The notes: generated from the sequence alone by a model not told the origin. Positions 26,319-35,888 are shown, counted from the stretch's first letter. The stretch: DNA of 53,876 bases from JAFNAG01 sp050011535 (GCA_050011535.1 JBEKIX010000012.1:1-53876); one strand, 5' to 3'. Numbers and translations are program-made.

Positions 26319-27355
26319 GGGCTCTTCGTCGATTTGAATGCATCAATCCAGCGGGGTTTGGGTGCGACCGCAGGATTGGTCAGTTTTGGCGTTTCTGCTG
26401 CACCTACTGGTCTTTAGGGTAGTTGATCTGGGGCCCTGCCCCCAGACCCCCGGGATATATTGCGTTTCTCCCAAAACGGAAGTCTCGAACCGTCTGAGCG
26501 GAATTCGGGGTGCGTGCGATGACACCCCATCTCCGTGTCGGGCCCTGGATCGGCGCGAAAGGCGCGACCCCACTTGTCATCGGACCATCCGATGAGGTCT
26601 TCTCTTGGTGTGACAAACACAAAGGGAGGACACCGTGGGATCGCATGCCGAGTTTACCAGGATTCTTGGGTTGAAAGGATACCGAGTGAAGCAGGTCTTG
26701 TTCGAGGGAACGGAAGACCACCCGCAGCTTCGGATTCGGATCGAGCGACGAGGGGGTCGGCGGCATCCGTGCAGAGGTTGCGGACGTCGGACCTGGCGGG
26801 TGCGCGATGCCAAGGACCGGACATGGGACGATGTGCCGTGGGAGACCTACAGGGTGACGCTGGTATATCGACAGCGGCGTGTAGGCTGTCAGACATGCGG
26901 CATCCGCACTGAGCGGATCGGGTTTGCTGACCCGAAAGCGCGGGTCACGCGGCGGCTGCGTCAGCTGATTGGGCTCGATTTCCGCACGTACGTTCTGCGC
27001 GAGCAGCTCGATCGGCTATGGACCTACAAGAAGCGCACTGGGGTCTTGAATTTCCTGCTCGGGGGGTTCAAGGCATTACGCTGGCAACGGCTGCCCGAGA
27101 TGGAACATCTCGGCGACTTCCTGTTAACCCATATCAACGGCATCGCCGCCTACTGTGACCATGCGGTGCGGTTTGGCGTCGTCGAATCGGTGAATGCAAC
27201 AATCAAAGGCGTGATCCGCCGCGCGCGCGGCATGCGTGATGAGAGCTTCTTGCTTCTCAAACTGAAGCGGGCCACAGCGCGACCGATCCGCTCTGCACGC
27301 GATTACATGCGCTTCCTCAGCGCAGAACCGCTGCATTCAAATCGGTGAAGAACGA
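26319..27355 (+). mobile_element. ISL3-like insertion element with intact ends and gutted transposase
   Basis: Inverted ends share TCTTC-R-Y-CGATTTGAATGCA: left 26325-26344, right 27332-27351, 18 of 20 identical. The left end begins GGGCTCTTCG, like ISL3-family termini. The element is about 1.04 kb, shorter than a typical ISL3 element because its transposase lacks its middle. No clear 8-bp target duplication is seen; left flank AATATAAC does not match right flank AATTTGGG. It joins two unrelated genes, one truncated on its left and one whose last codons lie inside it on the right, which suggests adjacent deletion or IS-mediated rearrangement. Confidence 0.75.
26635..27348 (+). pseudogene. ISL3-family transposase with catalytic core deleted
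   Basis: The 237-residue frame starts at GTG 26635 after GGGAGGACACC. The N-terminal zinc-ribbon part is present: CRGCGRRTWRVRDAKDRTWD, then CQTCG and a helical RVTRRLRQLIG. The sequence then jumps near 26975 to LDFRTYVLREQLDRLWTYKK, the C-terminal part with VESVNATIKGVIRRARGMRD. Family members have about 400 residues, so about 160-180 residues with most DDE catalytic acids are missing while the frame is kept. It cannot catalyse transposition, but ends could still be mobilised in trans. Confidence 0.8.
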
Positions 27356-27800
27356 ATTTGGGGTGAGGATAGTCACTCTTACAAAAATTGCCAGTAACAA
27401 AATAAGAAGCTTGCGACCTCACAAGGAGTTGCTGCCCATTAAAAATTTCGCCTGTCACCCGCATGATGGTCCTGCCATTACTGATAACTTTCCCGATTGC
27501 GGTAAGCGTGCTTCCAGCGGGCGCGTTTTTTATATAGCTGATGTTCATGTCAATGGTTACTACGCGTTTCCCCAGGGTTATGCAGGCAACTCCCATCGCA
27601 ACATCGGAAATTGAAGCCAAAGTTCCGCCGTGTATAAAGCCATATATATTACAATGTTTATCAATAACCGTTGTACGGTAGATAATTTTCCCCTCTTCAA
27701 GCTCAACAATTTGGAGTTTAAGGAAGTTTTCAAGGATAGGGGTTTGATAAATTTTATTGAAATATTTGCGCACCCACGAGAGATGTTCTTGCGACACCAT
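27303..27800 (-). CDS. PaaI-family hotdog thioesterase (3' end altered by IS)
   Basis: This 165-residue protein has the hotdog-fold thioesterase signature: IYGFIHGGTLASISDVAMGVA (HGG with downstream Asp), a VVTIDMNISYIKNAPAGSTL strand region and VRSQASYFV at the end. The family hydrolyses acyl- or aryl-CoA thioesters. The last 20 or so codons run into the right end of the IS, and the stop lies inside it, so the natural C-terminus has been replaced; the catalytic core is intact. Its codons are AT-richer than the neighbours, suggesting a different origin. It is 54 bp from feoB on the same strand. Confidence 0.75.
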   Translation of the reverse strand: MVSQEHLSWVRKYFNKIYQTPILENFLKLQIVELEEGKIIYRTTVIDKHCNIYGFIHGGTLASISDVAMGVACITLGKRVVTIDMNISYIKNAPAGSTLTAIGKVISNGRTIMRVTGEIFNGQQLLVRSQASYFVTGNFCKSDYPHPKFVLHRFECSGSALRKRM

Positions 27801-27854
27801 AATGCTCCCAATAGCTCAGCTGGGGTGTGTGTGTCATCTCCTCGAGGTGATGCT

Positions 27855-30143
27855 CTACAGCGATCGTCCCACCTGATATACCACCACACCTGTCGTTACT
27901 GAAATGACCAATAGCAGTCCCACGCTGAATGCTGTCCACTTCCACGAGCGCGTCTCTTGACGGATCGCCGCCACCGTCGCCATGCACGGGACAAATGTTA
28001 CTTGAATCACAAGAAAGGCGAGCGCCGCCGCCGGCGTGATCTCAGCGGCCAGAGTCCGCAGGCCGTTACCTTGGTACAGCACTCCCAACGTCGCAATGGT
28101 ATTCTCTTTCGCGACCACGCTCGTCAACAGCGCCACAATCATCCGCCAATCCAGGCCCATCCAGGCCCCGAACGGAGCGAGGAACCGGCCGGCGTTTGCC
28201 AGGTAGCTGGTCTCTAGCTTGCCTTGGGGTAAAACCGACAGAAGCCAGACTAACGCCGACATGACGACAATGACGCCCCCCGCCTTTTTCAAAAACTCGA
28301 GAATGCGCTGCCAGACAGAGATGCCAATCGTGCGCGGGTTGGGCAAGTGATACAGCGGCATCTCCATGATAAAGGCGACGTGTTCTCCACCCAGTACCAA
28401 TTCGTGGAGTGCGAACCCGACCCCCAGCAACAAAAGCAGATTCAACCCGATCACTCCGACAGACACCCACGCCGCCGCAGAGCCAAAGAACAGCGGCGTG
28501 AGCACCGCCAGCACCGCCAGGCGAGCGGTACAGGGCACCAGAGGCGTCAGCAAGATTGTCAACAATCGAGCGCGCGGCTGGCCAATGATGCGCGAGCATA
28601 GTACGCCGGGCACGTTGCAACCCATGCCCAGGCACAGCGGCAAGAACGACTTGCCGTGTAACCCCATCCAGTGCATAAAGCGATCTGTGATATAGGCGGC
28701 CCGAGCCATATAGCCTATATCTTCCAGCAGCCCCAAGGCGACAAAGAAAACCAACAAGATGGGCAGAAACGTAATGACGATGCCAGCTCCCGCAACAATG
28801 CCATTCGCCAGCAGGCCGGTGAGCCACCAGGGCGCGCCGGTCAACGCCGCGCGCAAGGCTCCTGGCGCAGCCAGAACCAAGTGTTCGTACAGCCACCTCT
28901 GCAACGGCGCGCCCACACTGTAGGCCAGCCAAAAGACAATGCCCAATACTCCCAGGAGCAGCATCAGTCCCCAGACAGGATGTGTGGCGACTCGGTCTAC
29001 TCGCTCCGTCAGCGTGATCTGCCCGGCGCGAGGCCGCGTCACTGCTGCACGCACCATGCGCTCGATCCATTCATAGCGTCCGCCGGCGATAGCCAGGATA
29101 GCATCTTCGTGCATCTTCAAGATTTCGTTTACCGGTGCCCAGTCCGCTTCGCTCATGCGCTCTCGCATCATCTGCGTGACTTGTCCATCCCCTTCGAGCA
29201 GTTTAAGTGCTACCCAGTTGGGTGGATAGGGCGCTGGCGTGTGATCGGCAACCATCTGCTGGAGCTGTGCCAGCACCGCCTTATGATCCTGGCGGATCTC
29301 GGGGCGCTGTGGCGCGTAAGCACATCGCTGACGCGCGATATTCTCGACGGCTTGGGCCAGTTCTTGTACACCCTTGTTCTTGGTAGCGACCATGGGCACC
29401 ACCGGCAGCCCCAGGGCGGCTTCGAGCACGTGAGGCTCGACACGGAAACCCTGCTGTTCCGCCACGTCCATCATGTTCAGTCCCAACACGACCGGCGCGG
29501 GCAGGGCCAGTAACTCGCATAGCAGGTATAGGTTGCGCTCGAGCGCCGAGGCATTCACAATATCTACTACCACGTCAGGCTTTTCGGTCAGGATATAATC
29601 GCGCGCAATCCGCTCCTCCAGCGAGTTGGCCGTCAGGCTGTACGTGCCCGGCAAATCCACGATTCGCAGCACAATGTCTCCATGCTGATACAGGCCGCTC
29701 TTGTACTCGACGGTCTTGCCAGGCCAGTTGCCCACATGTTGTGAGAGGCCTGTCAGCAGATTGAATACGGTAGATTTGCCGGCATTTGGCTGCCCGGCCA
29801 GCGCCACCTTGATCACGCCGGGCGGTGCGATGGGCTGGACCTGAACGGGCGTCACCTGCACCTGCACGTTGGCAGCCTCGCCGCGCCCCAGCGCGACTTG
29901 CGTTCCGCGCACGGCAACGATAATCGCTCCGTGGCCGAGGTTTTGAATGATCTCCACCTCGGCCTCCACCGTAAAGCCGAGCGCCGCCATGCGGCTGATG
30001 AATTCCTGGCCGCCGCGCAATCCGCGCACGATGCCGCGCGTTGCAGATGCGAGTTCGCTCAATGCCGGCCAGGCAACTGCTGCCTCTGGCGGCTCTTGCA
30101 TCACCGGTTCAGGAAAGTGAATGGGGTGTTCTAGTTCTGACAT
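27855..30143 (-). CDS. feoB: FeoA-FeoB fusion: ferrous iron transporter
   Basis: This 762-residue protein combines an N-terminal FeoA-like SH3 domain (about residues 28-95: RGLRGGQEFISRMAALGF to GRGEAANVQVQV) with FeoB. The G-domain has GQPNAGKSTVFN (G1), DLPGTYSL (G3) and NMMD (G4). The membrane part contains both Gate segments, FLPLCLGMGCNVPGV and a later SVVAKENTIATLGVLY. FeoB imports Fe(II) across the inner membrane. FeoA is usually a separate protein, so the fusion needs no external partner. A Fur box lies 22 bp upstream. The protein end differs from enterobacterial FeoB, and no FeoC is adjacent. Confidence 0.95.
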   Translation of the reverse strand: MSELEHPIHFPEPVMQEPPEAAVAWPALSELASATRGIVRGLRGGQEFISRMAALGFTVEAEVEIIQNLGHGAIIVAVRGTQVALGRGEAANVQVQVTPVQVQPIAPPGVIKVALAGQPNAGKSTVFNLLTGLSQHVGNWPGKTVEYKSGLYQHGDIVLRIVDLPGTYSLTANSLEERIARDYILTEKPDVVVDIVNASALERNLYLLCELLALPAPVVLGLNMMDVAEQQGFRVEPHVLEAALGLPVVPMVATKNKGVQELAQAVENIARQRCAYAPQRPEIRQDHKAVLAQLQQMVADHTPAPYPPNWVALKLLEGDGQVTQMMRERMSEADWAPVNEILKMHEDAILAIAGGRYEWIERMVRAAVTRPRAGQITLTERVDRVATHPVWGLMLLLGVLGIVFWLAYSVGAPLQRWLYEHLVLAAPGALRAALTGAPWWLTGLLANGIVAGAGIVITFLPILLVFFVALGLLEDIGYMARAAYITDRFMHWMGLHGKSFLPLCLGMGCNVPGVLCSRIIGQPRARLLTILLTPLVPCTARLAVLAVLTPLFFGSAAAWVSVGVIGLNLLLLLGVGFALHELVLGGEHVAFIMEMPLYHLPNPRTIGISVWQRILEFLKKAGGVIVVMSALVWLLSVLPQGKLETSYLANAGRFLAPFGAWMGLDWRMIVALLTSVVAKENTIATLGVLYQGNGLRTLAAEITPAAALAFLVIQVTFVPCMATVAAIRQETRSWKWTAFSVGLLLVISVTTGVVVYQVGRSL

Positions 30144-30165
30144 CTGGATCTTTTACGGGTAACAA

Positions 30166-30180
30166 TGAGAATCGTTTTCA
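30166..30180 (-). promoter_or_regulatory. Fur box upstream of feoB
   Basis: TGAGAATCGTTTTCA fits the 7-1-7 Fur pattern TGATAAT-n-ATTATCA at 12 of 14 positions and lies 22 bp before the feoB start. Fe(II)-loaded Fur would repress feoB in iron-replete cells. The regulator gene itself is not in the window. Confidence 0.75.
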
Positions 30181-30247
30181 ATAATACTTCCGCACGATGA
30201 GCCCTGCCAGACCAAGCCACGTTGCGAGTTGGCAAGCTTATAATAGG

Positions 30248-30646
30248 CTATTCGGTAGTAACGCCGTCAAATTCCGCTTCATGAGCCTCCGCTTCCTTTT
30301 TGGACGCACGAACGATTCCGTCTTTGTGATGTGCCGGAGAATAAATGGTGTAGAGCTTCAAGCTGTCGGTCTCAGAGGCGTTAATAACATTGTGTTTCGC
30401 GCCCGCTGGTACAACTATGGCGGAGCCGTCCTTTACCTTGTATTCGTTGCCATCAATAATGCATTTGCCTTGTCCTTTTTCAAAACGGAAAAACTGGTCA
30501 TTATCCGCATGCACTTCCATGCCGATTTCTTCCTTCGGCTTCAGGCACATCAGCACTAATTGACTGTGCTTGCTGGTGTAGAGCACTTTTCGAAAATTGT
30601 CATTCTCCAAGGTCATTTTTTCGATGTTGGAATTAAATCCCTTCAT
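30248..30646 (-). CDS. Small cupin-domain protein
   Basis: The ATG at 30646 gives 132 residues starting MKGFNSNIEK; it follows GAGAGGAG, a better ribosome site than that of the upstream frame start. A single cupin barrel shows motif 1 (EEIGMEVHADNDQFFRFEKG, with His and Glu-like ligands) and motif 2 (GSAIVVPAGAKHNVINA). Cupins of this size bind a metal and act as small isomerases, dioxygenases or sensors; the function here is unknown. The codons are AT-richer than neighbours. It reads toward feoB across a 104-bp gap that contains the Fur box. Confidence 0.8.
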   Translation of the reverse strand: MKGFNSNIEKMTLENDNFRKVLYTSKHSQLVLMCLKPKEEIGMEVHADNDQFFRFEKGQGKCIIDGNEYKVKDGSAIVVPAGAKHNVINASETDSLKLYTIYSPAHHKDGIVRASKKEAEAHEAEFDGVTTE

Positions 30647-30919
30647 AGGTTTTACTCCTCTCAAGTTTACTTAGTTTTGTATCGCGGCCCTCTTGTCCAA
30701 ATTAGCTTTTTCGGATTTAGCCATGGTCTGACTCGGCCTGCGAAGAAGGGTGACGGCGGGACCTTCCTTGAGTCATGTTGGATTCGCCAAGAGACAAAAA
30801 ACCCAAGCAGGCCCGGCCATGCAAAGGTTTTGTAGCATCTTCCGTCAATTGTTACAACTGTTTCCAAGAATGGAATTCGGGCAGGCCGTTGTTAGAGTCT
30901 TTCCTCACGAGGTGGTCCA

Positions 30920-32623
30920 ATGAATAGCAACGCCGGTCCTTGCAGGTGGGCAAGCGTGACCTTGTTTGTCCTCGGTGTGGCAAGTGGATCCGCCCGATTA
31001 GGCGCGCAGGTTGCGTCCGTCGATCCGGCCAAGATGCGTCGCATCGGCACGGTGGATGAGCGCTTCCAGTCCTACAACATCGAAATGGTGGAAGTCATCG
31101 GCGGAAGGTTTTGGAAACCGTTCACCGCTAACAATGCAAATACCAGTAAAGCGCAGCCGCCCGCACAACAGTCAGGCTCCACTCCGGCCGGCATGGACCC
31201 TGACCTCTATCAATACCGACCGCCGATAGACCTCACGAACCCCCGTTTGCTTAAGCTGGCCGCGGAGCTAGGTCCGGCCTATGTCCGGGTCAGCGGGACT
31301 TGGGCTAATGCTGTCTATTTCCATGATTTTGACAGTCCAGCACCGCCCAATGCGCCGTCAGGGTTCAGCGGCGTGCTGACGAGAAAAGAATGGAAGGGGG
31401 TCATTGATTTTTCTCATGCGGTAAGTGCCGAGACCGTCACTTCCTTCGCAACAAGCCCAGGCCCGCGCGACCCTCAAGGCGTGTGGAAGCCCGAGCAGGC
31501 GCGCCAATTGCTCGCGTATACCAAATCTGTTGGAGGACGAATCGCAGCGGCCGAATTCATGAATGAGCCGACATATGCAGCGATGGGCGGCGCACCCAAA
31601 GGGTACGCCGCCAACGCCTACGGCCGCGACATCGTGGTGTTCCGGCCCTTCGTAAAGCAAACTGCTCCCGACATGGTCTTCCTTGGCCCCGGTTCCGTCG
31701 GCGAGGGACCATTGGCGATGCCACTAGGCGGCGGGATGTTGAAGACAGAAGACCTGCTCAAGGCGACGGGTCCGGTCTTCGACGTCTTCTCATACCATCT
31801 CTATGCAGCCGCTTCGAAGCGTTGCGCGAACATGGGCGCAGCATTACAAACAACAGCGGCAGCGGCCGTATCGCAAGACTGGCTCTCCCGACCGGAGAAA
31901 ATTGGCGCGTTCTACGCGGGTCTCCGGGATACGTTTCAACCCGGAAAACCGCTCTGGATTACCGAAACCGCCGATGCAGCTTGCAATGGGAACACGCTTC
32001 GACTGGACAGCAGTGGCGACGTGCCGCTCCTCACGGGCCAGCCAACTCGAGCTGGCCGTGTCAGCTTTGCGCCGGTCAGCATCACGTTCCTGGCGATAGC
32101 CAACGCCAACAACAAGACAAACTGCCTCACGCAGCATCAGGTCGACACCCTCACCGCCTGGCTATCTGCCGCGAAGGACGAGCAGGGGCGTGTGGTCAGT
32201 TTTGGCTATGCCATAAGTGACATCTACAGCAACGCAAAACCAGGCGCCAATCTTTTCGCTTGGGCGGAAGCTCCGGGGCCGAACTTCTTCGACGCGCTGA
32301 GCGCGCTCGAGCGATGGGTCGAAAACGGCGTGCCACCGGAGACGATGACTGCGACCAAGTACACGAACGACGATCCGACTCAGTCGGGGCTGCGCACGAT
32401 GCCGCTTTGCACTTTCCCGACGCAGGCCCACTACTCCGGCCATGGCAACGTGAATGACGCAGAGAACTGGTCGTGTGCCGCAAATCAGGATTTGTTGCGG
32501 GTTGGCCGCGATGGTGCATTAGCAGGACTGGTCGGGCTCGAGCGCACACAGGGCACTCCCGAAGCCGTGCGGCGCAAAGGCACGAAGCCTCTCAAGCCGG
32601 AGCCCGAACGCCGATGGCCATGA
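30920..32623 (+). pseudogene. Chimera of GH79-like glycoside hydrolase and tannase/feruloyl esterase pieces
   Basis: One open frame of 567 codons with a signal-like N-terminus joins parts of two families. Residues 1 to about 355 look like a GH79/heparanase-type hydrolase (acid/base segment AAEFMNEPTYAAMGG; nucleophile segment KPLWITETADAACNG). At about 31990 it switches to tannase/feruloyl-esterase sequence (NCLTQHQVDTLTAW and SFGYAISDIY). At about 32275 the catalytic His/Asp region of tannase is skipped before PGPNFFDALSALERWVENG and the C-terminal TMPLCTFPTQAHYSG. The end of the GH79 barrel and the tannase active site are missing, so activity is doubtful. Either a fused product of deletions or an assembly chimera. 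GGTGG precedes the ATG. Confidence 0.7.
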
Positions 32624-32824
32624 GCGAATTGCGGCAGATGTCCGCTTATGCGCATTGCCCCCGATCTACCGTTTCCAGCTTACTCGCACAGACGTCAACA
32701 GAGATGCAACTGTGGGCGAAGTCGCCGCACCGGAATTCGTCTTGGATGCAATAGCTCGGCTTTGCTCCGCGACCGACAGGCAAGGTAAATACCTGTTACG
32801 CGCCTTCAGGAGGAGAAAATTAAA

Positions 32825-32905
32825 ATGGCAGCTGGGATGAGAGGACTTTTAGGCCAATACGTCTGTGCTATTCTTGCCAGGACAACGCTAAGCGACTTCC
32901 TATAA
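32825..32905 (+). CDS. Small ORF candidate with strong ribosome site
   Basis: A 26-codon frame (begins MAAGMRGLLGQYVCAILAR) follows AGGAGGAG with 10-base spacing and ends 6 bp before the sialate esterase start. It could be a leader peptide that couples translation into the esterase gene, or the remnant of a truncated gene. The evidence is a good ribosome site only; there is no homology. Confidence 0.3.
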   Translation: MAAGMRGLLGQYVCAILARTTLSDFL

Positions 32906-32911
32906 ACAATC

Positions 32912-34897
32912 ATGCGACACAGATCATTTGGCACTTTAACCTTGGCTCTCCTCGGATGGATCACTGCAACCGCAGCGGACACCGCCTCGCTGCCGTTCGT
33001 CAGCCCGATATTCTCCGACAACATGGTTCTCCAGCGTGGAAAACCGAATACGATCTGGGGATGGTCGAAACCGGGGCAGGCGGTTCGGGTGGAAATTGCC
33101 GGGCACATCGCGAAGACCGTCACTGGAACGAACGGCCGTTGGCAGGTGCGGATTCAACCACCCGCGCCGGGCGGGCCATATACCATCGAGATCGATGGGC
33201 CGCAGCATGAGGAGTTCCATGGAGTTCTGGTGGGAGACGTCTGGTTGTGCGGCGGGCAATCGAATATGCAGCTCGGCCTGGCCCGTACGCGGAATGGCGC
33301 CGACGAAATAAAATCAGCAAACCAACCAGAGATTCGCTTGTACATGGTCCGGGACCATCCTTCCTATTCGCAATCGGCAGTTCCTCAAGGACGGTGGAAA
33401 ATCTGTTCGCCCCAAACCGTGGCTGAAGACGGAGGGTTCTCGGCTGTTGCGTACTTTTTCGGGACGAAAGTGCGGGAAGAGATTCATGTTCCTGTCGGTT
33501 TGATTGAAGACTGCCTGGGCGGCACTCCGGCCGAAACCTGGACCAGTCCGCACACTTTGCACCGGTTGAAGGATTTTGACACGCAGCTGGCCGAGATGGA
33601 TCGTCTGAAGGCCAAGGGCGGACTGGAATACGGCAACTACATCATGCACTGGTATGATGATTATGATGTCGGGCTCAAGAGCAATACCTGGGCTGCTGTC
33701 GATCTGGACGATTCCAGTTGGAAAAAAGTTCAGATCCCTGGCGGCTTCCAGGATTTGGGAGTGGCTGATGTGCCGAGTGTGTGCTGGTTTCGCAAGGAGA
33801 TCACTCTCCCGGACCCGTTGCCGGCGGACACGGCAACAATCTACCTCGGTGTGATCGAGAAAATGGATACCACCTACATCAATGGCCATTGGATTGGGGC
33901 AAGCGCATGGGTGGAAAATCCGCGAGCATACCAGGTGAAGGAAGGGATCTTAAAGCCAGGCAAGAATCTCCTGACCGTTCGCGTGTTCAAGCTGGAACCA
34001 CAAGGCGGGTTCATGAACAAACCCGAAGAGCTGCGCCTTGTACTGGGGGATGGCACAATGGTTCCGCTTGCGGGCGAATGGAAGGGTGCACTGAGCGTCG
34101 ACGCCCGGCCGCCGCACCCGCTGCCCTTGGGATTTGAAAATTGGCCCGTCATCCCGTCCGTCCTCTATCAGGGCATGGTTCAGCCGGTGGCTCCACTAGC
34201 CATCACCGGCGTGATCTGGTATCAGGGCGAGGCGAACGCTGATCGGGCATATCAGTATCGGTCTCTGCTTCCGGCGATGATTGAAGACTGGCGGAAGCTT
34301 TTTCACCAGGGCGACTTCCCATTCTACATCGTCAGTCTGCCCGGGTTCATGCATCATCAGGATCATCCGGTTGAATCCACGTGGGCCGAACTCCGCGAAG
34401 CGCAGGCCCTGACCGCCAGGAGCGTCCGGAATTCCGCGCTGGCGGTTACGATCGATACAGGCGACCCGGATAATATTCACTCCGAGGACAAGAAAATAGT
34501 CGGCGAACGCCTGGCGCTTTGTGCGCTGGCGCAGCACTATGGCAAAAGAATCCCGGATCAAGGTCCGACATTCAAATCGCTTGAGCATCTGCCCGGCGCA
34601 CTCAAACTCCATTTTGACCATACCGATGGCGGGCTGATCGTCAAGGGCGAGAAACTGGAGGAGTTCTCAATCGCGGGAAAAGATCGCCAATGGTACTGGG
34701 CTGACGCCAGGATTCAGGGTGACGCAATTGTGGTGTCGTCACCGATGGTGCCCGAGCCTGAAGCTGCGCGTTACGCTTGGCAGTCTTTCCCTGCTGCGAC
34801 TCTCTTCAATGGAGCAGGCCTGCCGGCGGTGCCGTTCCGTACCGATCGTTGGCCGGGCACAACTGGGAGCCCTAAACTCAGGCCTCCGCGGCGGTAA
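32912..34897 (+). CDS. Sialate O-acetylesterase (SGNH/SASA family), secreted
   Basis: This 661-residue protein has a signal peptide (to about ATAADT). An N-terminal beta domain follows, then the SGNH catalytic core beginning VGDVWLCGGQSNMQ (nucleophile Ser), with ITGVIWYQGEANADR (oxyanion Asn/Gly block) and the late Asp-His pair in GDPDNIHSEDKKIVGERLAL. An inserted jelly-roll-like domain (about residues 230-400, CWFRKEITLPD to WVENPRAYQVKEG) is typical of longer family members. It removes acetyl groups from sialic acids or plant glycans. No signs of damage. Ends 60 bp before the convergent OmpA gene. Confidence 0.9.
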   Translation: MRHRSFGTLTLALLGWITATAADTASLPFVSPIFSDNMVLQRGKPNTIWGWSKPGQAVRVEIAGHIAKTVTGTNGRWQVRIQPPAPGGPYTIEIDGPQHEEFHGVLVGDVWLCGGQSNMQLGLARTRNGADEIKSANQPEIRLYMVRDHPSYSQSAVPQGRWKICSPQTVAEDGGFSAVAYFFGTKVREEIHVPVGLIEDCLGGTPAETWTSPHTLHRLKDFDTQLAEMDRLKAKGGLEYGNYIMHWYDDYDVGLKSNTWAAVDLDDSSWKKVQIPGGFQDLGVADVPSVCWFRKEITLPDPLPADTATIYLGVIEKMDTTYINGHWIGASAWVENPRAYQVKEGILKPGKNLLTVRVFKLEPQGGFMNKPEELRLVLGDGTMVPLAGEWKGALSVDARPPHPLPLGFENWPVIPSVLYQGMVQPVAPLAITGVIWYQGEANADRAYQYRSLLPAMIEDWRKLFHQGDFPFYIVSLPGFMHHQDHPVESTWAELREAQALTARSVRNSALAVTIDTGDPDNIHSEDKKIVGERLALCALAQHYGKRIPDQGPTFKSLEHLPGALKLHFDHTDGGLIVKGEKLEEFSIAGKDRQWYWADARIQGDAIVVSSPMVPEPEAARYAWQSFPAATLFNGAGLPAVPFRTDRWPGTTGSPKLRPPRR

Positions 34898-34920
34898 TCC
34901 CACAATGTCTTTGATCTGTC

Positions 34921-34943
34921 CCTGCCAGATTCATGGGCAGGGT
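34921..34943. terminator. Hairpin between convergent genes
   Basis: CCCTGCC (34921-34927) pairs with GGCAGGG (34937-34943) around a 9-base loop, in the 60-bp gap between the sialate esterase and ompA-like genes. No T-tract follows on either strand, so a factor-independent terminator is unproven. Confidence 0.35.
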
Positions 34944-34957
34944 CCGCAGCGCCGGCC

Positions 34958-35788
34958 CTACTGCTTGACGAGTTCCACACGGCGATTGCGAGCCCGGCCC
35001 TCGTCGGTCGCATTGTCGGCGATCGGGCGGGTGTCACCTAGGCCAACAGCAGTCAGACGAGTGGCCGCAATGCCGTTCTTTACCAGCCAGGCGACTACCG
35101 CATCGGCGCGCTGCTGCGAGAGCGTTTGATTGAGAGCTTTCGTGCCGGTCGAATCGGTATGGCCTTCGATTTTCATCTTCCAGTCGGGCTGGCCATGTAG
35201 CAACGTAAGCACCTCGGCGAGGACTTTTTCGGCCTCGGGTTTCAAGGTGGCTTTGCCGGTATCGAATTCAATGCCGTATACGGCAACGTGGCCGGTCTTG
35301 TTGATTTCAGCGGCCCAGGCCTCCGCGTTGGCGGTCATCTCCTGGTTCATCCCCTGGGCCAGGACTGTGACCACGTCATACTGGCTGCTGCCGGTCATTT
35401 CGGAAGCGGCAACGGCGATCCATTGCGCCCCCTTGTGGGCGGTGACGTAGTGAACCGGGAGGTCGTAACCGGTGAAATCGAGCTTGTACCCGGCGGCCTG
35501 CAACGCTTGCTCGGCATTGCGCCTCACCTGGAGCGCTGACTTGCCCTCGCACTGGTAAGTAATTTTTTCGATCTTCCCTTCGACGGGCTTTGTTCGCGGG
35601 CTGCCGGAGATTGATACCGTCAGCTCGGCGGCATCGAAATCCGACTTGCTGCAATTCGAGATGTAGCAGCCCGCCAGTCGCGTCAGCAGGGGAGAGTCCT
35701 TGCACCCCTCATTATCCTGTTGCGCGAGTAGTCCTTTGGGCGCCAGTAGAAGCGATACTCCGACAAGCAACAATGCCTGCAGTCGCAT
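34958..35788 (-). CDS. OmpA-family outer-membrane/peptidoglycan-binding protein
   Basis: The ATG at 35788 (MRLQALLLVGVSLLLA) gives 276 residues and was preferred over the adjacent ATG at 35791 and TTG at 35794 because GAGG is 8 bases away. A signal peptide ends near GLLAQ. The C-terminal OmpA domain (about residues 165-275) has GIEFDTGKATLKPEAE, the IEGHTDSTG motif, LSQQRADAVVAWLV and GLGDTRPIADNATDEGRARNRR, residues that bind peptidoglycan. The N-terminal 120 residues contain two Cys pairs and no transmembrane barrel signature, so it is a periplasmic or lipid-free tether rather than a porin. Confidence 0.85.
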   Translation of the reverse strand: MRLQALLLVGVSLLLAPKGLLAQQDNEGCKDSPLLTRLAGCYISNCSKSDFDAAELTVSISGSPRTKPVEGKIEKITYQCEGKSALQVRRNAEQALQAAGYKLDFTGYDLPVHYVTAHKGAQWIAVAASEMTGSSQYDVVTVLAQGMNQEMTANAEAWAAEINKTGHVAVYGIEFDTGKATLKPEAEKVLAEVLTLLHGQPDWKMKIEGHTDSTGTKALNQTLSQQRADAVVAWLVKNGIAATRLTAVGLGDTRPIADNATDEGRARNRRVELVKQ

Positions 35789-35888
35789 CATCAAACCTCC
35801 CCCTGCAATCGAGCTATCATTCCTAATTTAGCATCTTGGGCGGCCACAGTATACGCACAACCGGGGGTGGTTCTCAATCAAGTTGACG

